Assembly (NCBI GenBank): GCA_021186555.1
Contig: JAJKFL010000003.1
Location: 33,902,908-33,966,907, forward strand
Direction: 5' to 3'
Length of the DNA stretch: 64,000 bases
DNA from: Reticulitermes speratus
Taxonomy: Eukaryota > Arthropoda > Insecta > Blattodea > Rhinotermitidae
Part shown: one piece after another, positions 46,181 to 59,744 of the stretch
Numbering within the stretch: position 1 is the first letter of the stretch
Layout of the letters: the number at the start of each line of letters is the position of its first letter
Program-made: the position numbers and the translations under genes
The notes under the pieces: model-generated
Database searches by the model: none
Told to the model about the DNA's origin: nothing
The model's input: the letters and a program-made list of their open reading frames with translations, nothing else

Positions 46181-47467
46181 AAACTTGATTTAAAAATGTC
46201 GCAATGACCGAACTACAGCGTCGAGTTCATGATTTACATTGATAACAAATCATTAATCAAAACAGACCTACCATTGAATATACAAGAAGGAAAAATGACG
46301 CTGATGTTTAACAACCATAACTATTACCACTCTAGAAGTTGTCTCTTCTGATGTGAGTGAAGTCTTTCACTCTCCATCCGAATAGTAGATTAGGACAGAG
46401 GTTGATAGGGAAGAAGTGGTCATGGCTCTTTTCCGACATTGTGCTAGAAGCACTGAGGCAAACCACATGGGCATCGATGTTCCTAATTCAGTAGGCCCAG
46501 AGCAATATGTGGTTAAATAAAACAATTTGTTAGTCCGAATACTGCTAGCAAGAAATAATTACGTCCTTCTTGAATCTGTACCTTATTTCTTATTCGTTTT
46601 TTCTGTTCGCCATGCGTTTTCACTCTTTATACAATGCTGTTGACTTTTCCTCTAAGCTCGTCTCCTCATTACCCACTATTCCATTTCGTTCGAAACCTCT
46701 GCAGTAACATCCCTGTCTTTTTTTTTTTTTTCCTTCTTGTTCTGTTGTGTTGCCTCTCCCCCAGTGATCCCAGTCAGCCATTATTATAGAACCACCTTTC
46801 ATCGGGCCCCCTTACCTTTCCATAGCAGAGGGGCTTCCCTATTTTTTCATAATAATACCACTAGTACGTATATTTATTTTGCCCAACCTTGACTCCAGCA
46901 AGGTCTTCGAAACGCTTGACCCTATGGCTGCGTTAGTTCGATGCAGAAGCCAGCATCTACAGGCCGACAGCGATTCCTTCTGATATTGTTTTCACTTTAT
47001 TATGTAAAAACATAGAGAACCAAGGTTTGTAAATGTGGTGTTTTAAGTAAGTGTTTTTCAGTCTTTGCATTCCGATCTTAAGTGTAACAACGCGTGGGCC
47101 ATTCTTCGTAGCTGTGTAGAGCTTGTTATGAGTGACTGTGTTATTACAGAGTGTGTGAAAATTGAATTATCAGATTCAAAAAATATTCGTACTGTTGAAT
47201 CTGTTGCGTGGTGCAGTTTGGTGCAACTTTCGAAAGGTTTAAAGTGTGATGATTTCCTTCAGTGTTGATTTAGTATTGCCTTTTGAATATCCACTGCATT
47301 GTTTACAGGACGGCTATAAGGCCTTTGTGTTTAGTAACATGTATGTGGTGTGAATAATTTTATTTTTCTTATTTGAAATATGATTTTACTATGGGCTTTA
47401 GCTGCTCGATCCAGCTTTCTCGAGTTTCTGTAAGGCCAGTTTCTATAATGGCGCGTCATCAGTGCGG
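46181..47467. other. intron, no recognisable element
   Basis: T run at 46719-46730. Frames at 46620-46802 and 47065-47268 have no recognised domain. Confidence 0.4.
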
Positions 47468-47670
47468 TTATAACGTACCGGCATATTTAGGCAGTATATA
47501 ACGTACCGGCATATTTAGGGAGTATATAACGTACCGGCATATTTAGAGAGTATATAACGTACCGGCATATTTAGGCAGTATATAACGTACCGGCATATTT
47601 AGGCAGTATATAACGTACCGGCATGTTTAGGCAGTATATAACGTACCGGCATATTTAGGGAGTATATAAC
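47468..47670 (+). repeat. 28-bp minisatellite, seven copies
   Basis: Unit starts at 47471, 47499, 47527, 47555, 47583, 47611 and 47639, exactly 28 bp apart. The unit contains TAACGTACCGGCATATTTAG followed by GCAGTATA, with variants G, A or C at the GCAG position and one ATG for ATA. Each unit has a TATATAA string and a CCGG site. Copies are nearly identical, so the array is recent. Confidence 0.97.
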
Positions 47671-49344
47671 CGCCTTATCTTTATGCATTACTTTCATATA
47701 AATAGTAATTTAAAATATTCCACTTCAAAGGTTTGGAATTTTGTGATTCTGTTTTCGGTTGTTCGGTTCACAGACAATTCTCGTAGGTTTATTTCAGGCC
47801 ATTAGCGTAAAAAATTAACGTTGAAGTGATTTTGAGTTGTGGTGGATTTAAGACAGAAGCTACCGCAAAAGGAGATTTGACATAATTTATTTTAAACTGC
47901 CATGACAATTTGAGTGTAAATTGTCAAGGTATTCTGTGTTTGGTTTTTGCGTAGAGACTCGGTGATTATCCCAGAAGTGGCCTTAGAATTTCGTTGAAAC
48001 TTCAAACAAATAATACTGGTATTTTAATATTTACAGGCCTGTTCAATATAAACTACTGATTAATTTGAAGACGTAAGAAAACCGCGTTGCTTTTCTGTTA
48101 GTGTGCCGGTATGTATAGAATTTATATATACTGCTTAAAGTAAATAAATACACTGCTGAGCGTCGTTGGTGTATAACTTCAGCGCTTCCATCCTTCCATG
48201 CTAAAATGTCCGTTGATCTGACAAAAATTTAGACATAGCTATGTCCTTTCTCGTGTTGTAGTTTTTCATTGTAAATAAATGCTTGGTTGCCATTGTAATA
48301 CATTCTAAATTTCGACGTACTTATTGATTCAATGTCTTTTTGGTGCCGTAACAAAGAGAAATATCCAAAAACGCTTCTGTTATGTCTCCCCATATGTAGC
48401 AACCCGAGAATTCTGAAGGGATTTTTATCAAATTTGATGTTTAGGGGGGTTTCTACAGTTGTGGCGCCACCTCAGTTTTGGTTAAAATGGGAAAAAAATA
48501 AAGGACGTTTTTAAAAATCGGCGACCATCTTGTGGCGGTTAAAGGGACACTTGAGCCAGATTTCTCTCCGACGTTTTCGGTTTCCTCTGTCGGTGCCATT
48601 CCACCAGTACTTCATGTTAGTGTTGAGTCATACAGTACCGGCGCTTTATAATATTTGGCTTTGAACCTCGTATTCGTTAAATGTTAACCGGCGCAAAGGA
48701 TATTTCGAAAACAAACTGAGCAAAGAATAAAATGTACAGTTGCAGTTTTATTTATAACGCAATCAAATAATTGTAATCAAAAGCGTCATGCTGTTTGGTC
48801 ATGCCATAATGTGTTATGTCTGCAGGAATTTTTCTTGCTTGTTAGTAACTAGACTGTAGCATCCCTGATCATCTGAAACTGACTGATGGGATGGCATACT
48901 TGTTCATTTGCTCATATCGCGGCTGCTAATTATTGAAACACAATACGTCTCTAAAAGTGCATCTCTTCCCGAAATTAATCTGCATGTTACTGAATAGGGC
49001 CAGGGTGGAAGGAGGGTTTGGATTTGTAACTTTAGCGGTTAACTGTATCTTGAAACCTCCATAAGTTTTAATTGAAAACCTCAGGCAAGCGGACTGGATT
49101 CACCTACATTTGTTTAATCGCCTTGTCCGTATTAAAATACAGTTGCATATAAATTTCAACGCGCTTTTTGCCCGTAGATTAACATTATTGTAATCGGCAT
49201 AGTATAGTGTATGTAAATCAAATTATTTAAAACTTGCTGACGGAACACAATCGAGACAGGAGGTAGACCTAACGAACAAATCTATCAACAAACGAAGTAA
49301 CAAACCAATTGGGACACAGTCCTTGGAACAGCTAATATTGCCGC
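47671..49344. other. intron, no recognisable element
   Basis: Nothing recognised. A short G/C stretch around 48440-48545 (TTGTGGCGCCACC, CCATCTTGTGGCGG) is not assignable. Confidence 0.4.
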
Positions 49345-49645
49345 AGCTGGTGAAAAGATTCTCAGCATTTTGTCTAACAGAAAGTTTCGTTCATATATTG
49401 AAAAAAACCTGCCACTTGTTTCTATCCTGAACCAGATGAATCCAATCCACGCCCTTCTATCCTAATTATTTAAGATCATTTTTAATGTTATCCTCCTATC
49501 TACACCGAGGTCTTCAAAGAATTCTGTTTCCTTTTGGGTTTTCCAACAAAATTATTACGCGTTTCTCTGCTTCCAGTACGTGCCACAAACCTGTCCATCT
49601 CAAGCTCCTTGATTTTATACCCGAATAATATTTGCGTGAAAAGTA
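49345..49645 (-). pseudogene. decayed LINE, C-terminal reverse transcriptase fragment
   Basis: Read on the minus strand with frame changes and stops, it shows the canonical end of insect endonuclease/reverse-transcriptase LINE proteins. It starts from a remnant of the RLRW.GHV block (RSLRWTGLWHV), continues through NPKGNRIL and RPRCR followed by EDNIKNDLK, and ends with DWIHLVQDRNKWQVFFN. At least three in-frame stops fall between these blocks, so it is old and inactive. No target-site duplication found. Confidence 0.75.
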
Positions 49646-52600
49646 CAAATCATCCGGAAGTAGGCCTGCATGTTATTACACTATAGGGATTTACTTGTTC
49701 CGGAACAGGCAGAAAGTTTACTTCTATCCTGTAAATAATACTTAAATTAGAAATTGTATTTGGTTGTGCTTTATTTGGAAAGTTTTCAGATGGCGCTTTG
49801 TATTTAAAAAAGCAGATTTCCGAAAATCAGCGTTGCATTCACATAACGGGAAAAAGTGACCTCGCCATAAATTTACTGCCTTGAATATGCTTGGCTTAAT
49901 TTATGATAATGGAGAACATACATCGTCATTACACTTATAGCGGAAAGACCGGAAGGAATGAAAAGAGAATTGAGAGGGGGGGGGGGCGAATGTGTAAAAG
50001 GAATAAAAGGAAATCTTACCAACTTCAGTGTTATTTGAAATGTGTTGTCTCACGCAGTGTCAAATATTTACGCTTATATTTCATAATTATGTTTTGTTTC
50101 TATTGAAACGTATACATTATAGACTTCTGCAGTTGGCGGAAAGTCGTAGAAGAGTTCCTAAGCTTTAAGATTTGAAAAAATAGTCTAACCGAAATACTTG
50201 CAACAAACTATCGACGAAATGCCACTGCTCCCGAGACGGAACAATTTAAAGAAACAAACTCCCACGTTAAGATATACACAAAATATGCAGACGTTAATGT
50301 GCCGTTACAAGTTAATAGGAACAAATATTAAAATTGTAATAATAATATAAAAATTCCAACAATGTTCAAATATATTTATTTGTTATAGATCCTACATTTA
50401 TTTATCTTCGTGTCTTTGGCAGGCCAAGATCAATACGTTGGAAGAAATCTTCTATTATGACATTTCATTTGCGGCTTTCTAAGGATCAGAGACCAAGAAT
50501 TATCTAACACTGTCAGCGGATGATAATATATGTTACAACCTTTTACGCATATAAGTACATGATTTTCAAGCAGTAAAATCGGTGTAAACATATTTTACTC
50601 TTTTCTTTTGTAATATTGCATCTATCATGAATACAATGTATGTGCACCTTATGACCCCTGATGATGGCGATTAGTTGAAACACGTCGGATCCGTAACAAA
50701 TATCTTTCAATAGTGTAAATTGTTGGTATTTCTGTATTATTATTATACGATTGTACGCAGTCACAATGTGCTGTAAAATTATTAAAAGCCTTTTTCACTT
50801 AGCCCTAAACCAGTTGAGTGAAATCTGTTAAAAATAAGGTTTCTTAGCTGCAAATTATACTGAATTGTGCTTCCAGGTGTCAAAATCTTCTAGGCATATG
50901 AGAGGTACATAACATCAGACATAGGCCTAATTTAGATTTAACGATGCTTAGGTTACTGATGTCAACACCCGGCATTCAGTTGGAGTAGTTTTCCAGGAAT
51001 CTGGTGTAGTGAAGTGAAGTGAAGTGAAATGAATGGTGGTGAAGTGAAGTGTTGTGTTTGCGATAAACAAAGTAACATGTGTAGGCCTGTAAGTACTGTC
51101 TCTCTCATAAACTTCCAGTTCATTGTATCTTCATTTACTTTGCTAGGCATTTAGTTGATTCCTCATAGCGGAGACATGTTTTCAGCATGAACGGACAAAG
51201 TATTTAATAGCCAAAATCCTTTTATTTTCAGGGGTACCGAACTAATGCCACTATATGACCAAATCCAAAGCCTGGTTTGTTTACAACATAGTTACTATTT
51301 TCATATTATTCGGAACAACAGTTTTAGGTAGTGAACTCCATAAAGGCTTCGGGGTGGAAATTAAGACACGTGAAAATCGTGTTAGGGTTTTGTGTCGTTT
51401 GTCACAGAGTGTTGCTGAATTTTGGCCTTTCGAACTCCGAACAGTCGAAGTACAGTAGTGATTCACTAAAGATTTATGATAACCTGTCTGAGGGCTCAAT
51501 TTTTATCGATTACCGTTTTGATAAACATGTACATTGACACGTATTTGACATACATAAAGATCGGTAGTTGCCTCTACCCCATGTTCAGGTGACTCGTTTT
51601 TAGTACCCACAAGCTTTTTCGTTATTTACGTATTAATTTTAGTGGCGATGTATGTCTAATGGTTGTTGTGGTACCTAGTGTTAAAAAATCAGTGGTTTGA
51701 CCCCAGTCGTGGTAACTGATTTAAAAAATTTGTCTGGCTCTTCCTTACCGGCACGGCGAAACCTTGTAGTTACAAAACATGCGGTAATTCTTGACTTGCT
51801 GAAGTGTTGTTAGCTTTTGAAAGCATGGACTTAGTTAATTAGGAAGTCAGTTACTCGTTCAGTTAATTAGTCAATGAATTTAATGACAACCAGCCATCTG
51901 AATACGGAGTATAGTATGTATATGTGTGTATATATATATATATCAATAAGCGATATATAAAATGGGCGTCCGGTATATTTAAAATAACAGGTAATGTATT
52001 TGGGTGCATTGCGTTATATTGTATATAGACTGTATGTAGGGCCTATATTGCATATTATAACAACTAATTTTCCACAGCTTGTATTGTTTCAGTTTATCAG
52101 CGAACTTATTTTTACAATACAAAGCTATATTTTCAATATGAAGCTACATTTTGTGTTTTCGGGTTTCCTCGGCTTTTGTTGATCAGTTGCTAGTCTTCTT
52201 CTGTGTATTTTGTATTCTTCCACGTCGTTAATTAAATTTTTGTTGGCATTTATAGGCCGACTTATAACAATGAAACTTTAAAAATGTATAAAACAACAGT
52301 ATTTTTCGTAAGAGGTTTTATATGCTTTCAGGTGCCTTAGGAACTGCACATGCTGCAGTGGGTATTTTGAAACAATATGTGGAGAGCTCACAGCAATGTT
52401 CGCTTGCGTATTAATCTTTTCCCTTCACTTCCAACACATATTTCCTATCCACGACTCATTAATCATATAAAGAAGAATTGCGACAAGAAAGGACGCAACC
52501 ACGCCGGTAAAGAAACAACAGGCCTTGTTTTTATTCTCTTTATTCCTTCAGCTTTTCTTATTTTACCGCTTTCTCACTCTTTCTTACATTTTCTGTCCTT

Positions 52601-54009
52601 GTCTTTAACTGCAGTATCAGACGAAGTAATATATTACTTATAATAATTTTTTAAAAGGCTCCACCCATCCTGAGGCGAGCCTCTACCTTTTTCTGGCTGC
52701 CGCAATGGAAGATATATATTCGGTACATTATACTGTGACATACATTACTGTAAGGAAACCTTGTGTATGATCATTTCAGACGCTCTTTCTTTTATGGATC
52801 TTTGTAAAGTAACCGCAATGTTTCATAGGCGTAACCATTTTGTTTGCTAAAGTGTTAATATGATAAACATATCCTGTCTAACTTCAGTATTACAGCCGTA
52901 GAAGCTTCACGGTACGAATGGAATTCACTGAGACGGTGCCAAGTACCACTGAATATTTTTGTATTTTGCTGTAACAAATAAAATATTTCAGAAATGTGAG
53001 GTTTGAGTAGGCCTAAATTTCAATACTGTACGGAAAATTTTCACACGAAAGATAAAACACCGAATTTTATTTGACCAAGGTAAGCCGAACCCTGGTCAGA
53101 ACACTCAGATATATATTTATTAAAGAGATGAATAATGGGTATTTCTTCTTTAAAACTTCTTAAAGTATGGACTAGTCATATGAATGTCTCGCGTAGTTAA
53201 AGTTGTTTATGAAGATTGTGATGGTTTAATTTTTAGTAAACCTTACTGGTTTTGAAAATTATTTTGAATAATACAGCACTATTAAATGGATATGGGCTAT
53301 TAGGAAATGTAGGCTTGTTGAACATAAGAATAGCTCGAAATATGTTTCTTGCATTGGCAGATAGATATGTTCATAGTTGCATGTTTTCAGCGAAGAGCGT
53401 AGGACTCCATCTCTCAGTTAGGTGTTCTAATTCTTCGTGGCACATTTTCCAGATGTCATTAGAGCAAATGTTTGTGTTGTACTCGTACATCGTACGTAAC
53501 TTCGTAATTTTCTGTACTGACTTCAGTGTTCTTTAGTGTTGAATGGAGATCCTGTGTAAAAATACCTGAATTAGTTTGGTGATTAGCCATGATATGATTT
53601 GTAGGTGAGAATACAGAAATAAGAATAGAAGATACCTTTGTCCCTGGAATGTAGTCATGGTGATTAGAGAGGGGGTGGAATGTAAATGGTTGAAGACAGA
53701 GGTGCTCGGATGAAGTTAATATATCGTGGGAACTCTTTTAATGCGCACAATATAAGATAAATATCAAGGTAAAAATATGTGCGCTTGCTGTGTGCCGAAG
53801 CTAATAATGACCTCAAATACCTTATTTTACGGAAACGCACACGCTTTATAAGCAGTTGCTCTTCTGGTTCAGCTTTTTGATTATTGTACCTCCACATGTT
53901 CATTTCACAGAAATTAGTGCCCAATACCGGTGCCTGTCACGGCTTTAATAGAAGGCAGGAGAAAAGTTGCGAAGAAATCTGTCGGAGATTGTCTGTATTG
54001 AGAAAGAGA
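49646..54009. other. intron, motif and simple repeats only
   Basis: G run at 49976-49986; a GAAGT repeat at about 51008-51048; (TA)n at about 51930-51942; a weak SINE-like B-box GTGGTTTGACCCC near 51693. No gene recognised; none of the open frames here shows a domain. Confidence 0.4.
50655..50696 (+). repeat. CCTGATGATGG...GAAACACGTCGG motif
   Basis: CCCCTGATGATGGCGATTAG followed by TTGAAACACGTCGGATCCG. Same pattern as 28014-28054; a retroelement 3' end is the likely source. Confidence 0.45.
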
Positions 54010-54230
54010 GCTGGGGTAGCACAGTCAATACAGGTACTTTTTTCTAAAACGTCCAGACAGGCTGTAGGTTCCACCCGGACTCTTACTAAACGGGTATTTG
54101 TGGTATAGCGGCCGGGAAAGCGTGAAGATGACCGCACTTTCCCTTCTGCTGCAGAGATTAAGGATGAGTGTAGCTGTACGTATGTTTTCCATATGTCTTC
54201 ATGACCTGAGCAGATAGCTTTAGTTTACTT
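54010..54230 (+). mobile_element. SINE-A, internally deleted copy
   Basis: Starts GCTGGGGTAGCACAGTCAAT, lacks the B-box, and continues with AAAACGTCCAGACAGGC, ATAGCGGCCGGGAAAGCG, GAGATTAAGGATGAG and CTTCATGACCTGAGCAG. Weakened TTTACT tail. Confidence 0.78.
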
Positions 54231-56117
54231 TCAACTGTTGAGAAATGCAGAAGGGAATCCTCTCGATTATGCTTACAGACACTGTCCGAAGAACACGCGC
54301 GGAAACACTGAATATTGCTTGGCCCTGTTCTAGATATATATCAGGTGTAGTCGTCAGTTTACTGCAGGCCAGTAGTCCTAAATGCACACAATGCACTTTG
54401 TGGTGGGCCGTAGGAATGCTATAGGTATATTACACGTAACTGTCTAACCAAAGCAGGTGGCCGTGGAACAGAATTTTGCTGAAATGGCAGTCATGTAGGT
54501 AATAAAATTCCCCAAGTTCAGTAGACACTGCCTTTAGCCAGATGAAACCAGTCCGCATCGTCATGCCCATGTCGTTAAAATTAAAAAAAAAATTAAAATT
54601 TGAGATTTTGAAAATGCCCAGTTAACATTTTAAGAGTACAATTAATAATTGATATATTATCTAAACATTACATGTTACAGAGGTTTGAAATATTAATGTT
54701 ATGTACTTTATAGACATCAGTTTACTGTGTGGCGGTGATATTAGTGCTCACGTAAGGCAGTAGCACGATGGAACAATATTTGGATTAACATAGGTACTAA
54801 GTTAACTGTAGTTTAAGACACTTCATGTATACACGCTCGCTCACACCTATACAACGCGTTATAACGAGTTCGTGTCCGTACATATATTGAGAGAAGGAGG
54901 GGAAGTGTGCGACTTCGCACACGAAGAGCCAGGCTGTATATACATACCATCTGAATAATACGGAAAAGTTACAGGTACCGGTGGTGCAACTGTTCTGAGG
55001 TGACGTTCAATTTAATAATGTAGCTGCAGACCTTTGCAGATTTTCTTACATGTAAAGTAGTTCTGTCAGAAATAAAAGCTGTCCGTACTTTGTGAACGTA
55101 ACACTGTCATTAGTATCGCGTTTCGTTATTCCGTGAGAGTCAAAACTTTGTATCAAATACTTAACCTGAGACGTAGTTTGAGTGTCTTATCGAAGATCGG
55201 GTGGCTTGTAGCGATGACTGTCCGTAACGTGGTGTCTGTACCTGGACTATAAAATTTCCTCTCTTTTGTCTCCAAAGGTATGTCGTTACGCAAGTGTTGA
55301 ATGGAAATTTCAGGTCAATTTTGGAAGTGGTCGTAATGAAAGCTTATCTTTTATGAAGAAAGTTAACTGCACTGTGTAAAATTGTCGCTCTTAGAAAAGT
55401 ATAAAATAGTGGAGTAGTCAGTCAATGTATTTCGTTCATCATTCAGAATTCAAACAAGCATCGGCGGACACCTTTTGCCATGCTTGTTAAGTTGATGAGG
55501 TTTGTCTTACTTGTATTGTTACCTATTTATCATATTATTTGTACATAGAAACATGCGAATAATATGGAAATTGCAGTTGCCTGTACCTGTGTTGAAGTAC
55601 GGAATTAGACCGAAGAATATCATATAATTTCTAAAGCTAGGGGAATATATGTTTTTTTTAACTCAAGTACTAAATGCACGCTGTTTACACACACATAACG
55701 TACGCAAAGTGTAAATAACTACTGCATCGAAATTAAGCATACTTTTGTTATTGACGCTATGTAATGATCATAGGAAATGAAGAAGGTTGATGTGCGTCAG
55801 AATGTAACACATATGCGGGAGATATGAAGTTCACATGAAATGTCACTCAATAAACCTGAAGACACAATTGGGAGATCTGCGGTAGGTACAGATGTTAAAG
55901 TAATGTTAAGGTTTGTCTTTGAGAAACGCAGTGACGGAATGGACTGGATTTACGACACGATCGATTGGTCATTCTTTGTGACGCCTGTAGAATAACTTCC
56001 GGATTTCGTGAGAAAGGAGGGGGAGACTTTTAATTAGCTGAGCGACTAAAATTTTCTCGATAAAGACACTGTATCATAAAAATGCAATAATAAGTGAGCT
56101 TAAATTTAATAATAATA
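54231..56117. other. intron, no recognisable element
   Basis: Nothing recognised. Confidence 0.4.
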
Positions 56118-56240
56118 AAGGTTTAATATATTTGTCCCTGTGCACACCATGAAGGCATAAGGGGGAGTGGATTTATAACTCCACGTATTCTTAAACTCGA
56201 CATTAGATGGAAGTGAGGTCTTCGCGTCCCGGTAAAAGTG
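56118..56240 (-). mobile_element. SINE-A, 3' fragment
   Basis: On the + strand CACACCATGAAGGCATAAGG, then GGAGTGGATTTATAACTCC, TAAACTCGACATTAGATGG and CGCGTCCCGG. These are the complement of the SINE-A 3' half. The head is absent. Confidence 0.7.
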
Positions 56241-57899
56241 TATGTGATGATGATGATGATGATAATGATTGTGGTGATGATTATGACAAATGATAGTAAT
56301 AGTGCGTAAGTAGCTATTTGCTAGAGGGAAATGCTTTTAGGCAGTCCTACCTCTACGCTCTACGTAACGTGCATTTAGTGTAAGTGTGCGTGAGTTTAGA
56401 CTTGGAAAAAAGGTGGTCGTCTAGAATACAGCCAGGCGATGGTCCAGAATGGGGGAAATGGTCCCTGCTAAGAACTCAACACTCTTACTATATATATATG
56501 TGTTGTCCCTTCTTCGCCTTTCTTATTCTTATACAGTTCCTTGCCATTCGTCTTCTCTCTTCTCTGGCTCTCTGCTTTACTTTATATTTATTTTCTTTTC
56601 TCAAGAATACCGTCCAGACCAGTGACTCCAACACAGTCTTACTAGTTAGTACAAAAATATTGAACCCTTCTTCACTGTAAAACCGAGTGTCATTATGAAG
56701 GGAACGTGACACTTAGAACGATTCTGCTCTTTGTTATAAATGTGTTATTTAACGACCCGGTCAATTGTGAGATTGTATTATAGATAGTAAATGAGCATGG
56801 AACACTGTGAGATTGATAGAAACAGGGTAAAGCTGTAGTACTTCGAGAAAAACCTGCCCTTATTGCTATTTGGTCCATAACAAATCCCACATAACCTTCT
56901 GGGAGTGAACCTGGCCTTCCGCAGGAAGGACCAGGTTTCAACTAGACATTTCTACAGCATTAGGCCTTACACCTGCAAGATGCAAAAGAAATTGTAATTT
57001 TATGAATTCCACCAGCAGCACTGGCTTATGAATACATTCCAACCTACAAACGTGTTTAGCTGTAAATCCCTTATTATCAAGATTATTGCGATACGTAATA
57101 TTTACAGTCATTTTCTTGTACTGTATAGTTATTGTAGGGACAAGATGGGCTTTGCAACTTACACGTTCTAATGAATATATTCTGGACAAATGTAATGGAA
57201 AAATGATAAATATTAGTATAAGGGTCTAAGAATTCAGGCGGACATTTTGACAATTCCCAATTCTGGCTGTGACTTCTGCGGACAACCCTTCCATTCGATA
57301 CACTCCTTACATATTATATCCCTCAATAAGCAGTGGTCTCAAATTGTGTTTTCTCTGAAAATGTACACAGCAAACTTGAACAAACCTGCTCGGTCCCTGT
57401 AGTCTGTAACTTGCTGTAAGTGAACTATTACAATAGGTGTGTTGTAATTAATCTCGTCGTATTTCTGCTCCGCATATTTCATTCTTAGTCGCCTATTCGT
57501 TTTATCAGTCATTTAGCCAATAATGGCATACTTTGGTACTCTATTTTGCTTTTTTAGAATGAAAAACACGTTAAAATTTATAGATATTTGCTAAATTTGT
57601 AACGTAATGATTAGTGACGTCATCACTATAGACAGATTTATTCATTCTCACTATACAAATTTATATATTTCTGCATATAATTTGTGTTAAATTAAGTATC
57701 ACAAACTTTACAATACGGATGGTGAAGTGAGTTTAGAGCTACGAACAATTCAGCTTTTAATTTTTAGAATTACGGTTTTTGCAGATAAGCAGTTTTATCA
57801 GATTTCATATGACTTTTCCTCATTCACTTTTGTGAAATGTGACGAACGTGTTTTATTAAAAGTAAAATATTAATCAGGCCGTTAGTATATCAAAATATC
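56241..57899. other. intron, GATGAT microsatellite
   Basis: (GAT)n at about 56246-56266. The frames at 56384-56712 overlap on opposite strands and have no recognised domain. Confidence 0.4.
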
Positions 57900-58235
57900 C
57901 TGTCGATCAATCATGGCTTTCAATTCCATATGCAGGACAACGGACCAGCTCTCTAGATCATTACTGAGGACATCGCACAGGCGAGCAATATTCATTCATT
58001 CATCCTTTACGGAAGTGACATGTTCGATGGTAAGCAACTTCCGTAATTTCGGCCGTGTGAAGATTTTGATACGATTTCTGTGCCTTCACATCATCATTTC
58101 TGTAAAAGACTCGATCTTTTCCCTGACACATGCCTCGAGGTAATGACAGACATGTAAGAGGAAAGGCTGATCAAAATTCCACTGGATTAGGTCGTTCATA
58201 AGCTTAAAGGTTGTTGATGTACACTGCAGTGTTAC
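57900..58235 (-). pseudogene. decayed coding-like segment, family unknown
   Basis: On the minus strand one frame reads with natural protein composition through two stops: a block beginning LMNDLIQWNFDQPFLLHVC, then RPKLRKLLTIEHVTSVKDE, then ARLCDVLSNDLESWSVVLHM. The + strand open frame over the same bases (57913-58143) is rich in S, R, F and L, as expected of a shadow. It is probably an old transposase or gag-like remnant, but I cannot name a family. Confidence 0.3.
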
Positions 58236-58440
58236 AGGCAACAGTAAGAGAGGCTAAGGTTTTAATAAAGACCTGAAAGCCAATGCTCCTGGCTGAAGCC
58301 TTTCATGTTTGTCTTCAGATTATTTAGACACACTGGTAAAGGAGCTACAAAGTGCTTACGGCCAATTTCATTCACGTGATTTCTACTCATCTCTTGCACT
58401 CATCTTGCATTCGCCTATGCAACTGAATTTGAAAGAACGT

Positions 58441-58486
58441 CGGCAATTGTCAATCCAATTGGTCGGCAATTGTCAATCCAATAGGC
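58441..58486 (+). repeat. 23-bp tandem duplication
   Basis: CGGCAATTGTCAATCCAAT recurs at 58441 and 58464 with identical spacing; the units differ only at their last few bases. Confidence 0.95.
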
Positions 58487-59694
58487 AGAGTTCGGTACGC
58501 CGAAGTTTGAAAAGGTAGGCGTAACTGGGAACAGAATGTGGCTCCATATTTTGTAGCAACCTACGAGTGTTGCTGTACTGCTGTGCTCCTTTGATCTCTT
58601 AAACCGAAACTTCAACCATGCAAACAGTTAGGTTTCACATACAATATAAATTCCGTCTATTTTCAATAACATGAATAAGAGATGTAAAGTCCTGACAGTA
58701 AGATTCTCAGTGAATCTGAAATTTAAATTGGTTTACAAATTTTAATTAAATCAGTAGGGGTGGTGCAGTGGCATTTGTTAATGTGATGGATCGCCTCCTA
58801 CTGTTTGTTCAATTAGCCGCTCTAGTGTGCCTTGTGTTTTCACTGCTAATTTTGTCTTTCATTCTTTGCTTTTCTATTTTGTTTGTGGTTGCGTGTTTCA
58901 CTTCTAATCTTACATTGCGTCTGTTCTTCTCCTTATTGTTTTCGTAAGATTACAGCGATGTTTACTTCAATTGAACGTAATATCTTTCACCTAGAGACAC
59001 TGATTAAAAACCGTACGTACAGGACATGCACACACGAGAAGTTAATCTTAAGGTCAAGACAGAACACAGTAATGCTACATTGAGTCATCTGAGGTTGGTT
59101 AAAGCTCTGGTACACCTTGTCCCTAGTGGTTGCTATATGTACTGTCACGTGTAACATTAAATGCTTTGAATTTTACTGACGTGATATGTTATGTGGTGCA
59201 TGTGATTTATAATAAACAGCGACGTATTTCTATGTAGAGCATTCACCGATTGGTCTTTCTAATAGAAACGTGCTGTGTTCTCTGTGAGGTAACTGAATAG
59301 GGAGAGATAGATAAAGACAGATATTACTACTTCAAGGGCTAATCGGTTATGCCGTTGATTCTGCGCTTTTAAATAACTTTCGAATAAATAGATAATAAAC
59401 TATAGTGATGACGTTTTGTAAATGAAACACATTATTTCGCGGAATTAACAACGTTAATATAGTGATGATGTCATTAGTTCGTGCCTGACATTTATTTTTT
59501 TTTTATTAACTCTAAATTTTGTATACCGTGTGGTTAATCTGTCTTTAGATTCTGTAACGATTTCTTAAGGGTATTTTATGATTTACGTTTTTATTGGACC
59601 GTTAAGGACGGTATGCATCTAGGGATAGGATGACGTCTGATGACATAACCTAGACATTTATTGTTTTGAAGGTTTCGTGTTTTCATGGCGGGTA

Positions 59695-59744
59695 TTTGTT
59701 TCGACATTTTGCAGTAACGTGCTGCCTCCATCTTCAGAGTGACT
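59695..59744 (-). repeat. CTGAAGATGG...GTCGAAAC motif
   Basis: On the minus strand CTCTGAAGATGGAGGCAGC, a spacer, then AAAATGTCGAAAC. Same pattern as 26208 and 50655. Confidence 0.45.

Noticed and set aside
47468-47670. Possible CRISPR-like array
   Set aside because: Units are directly abutting with no spacers; it is a minisatellite in an animal genome.
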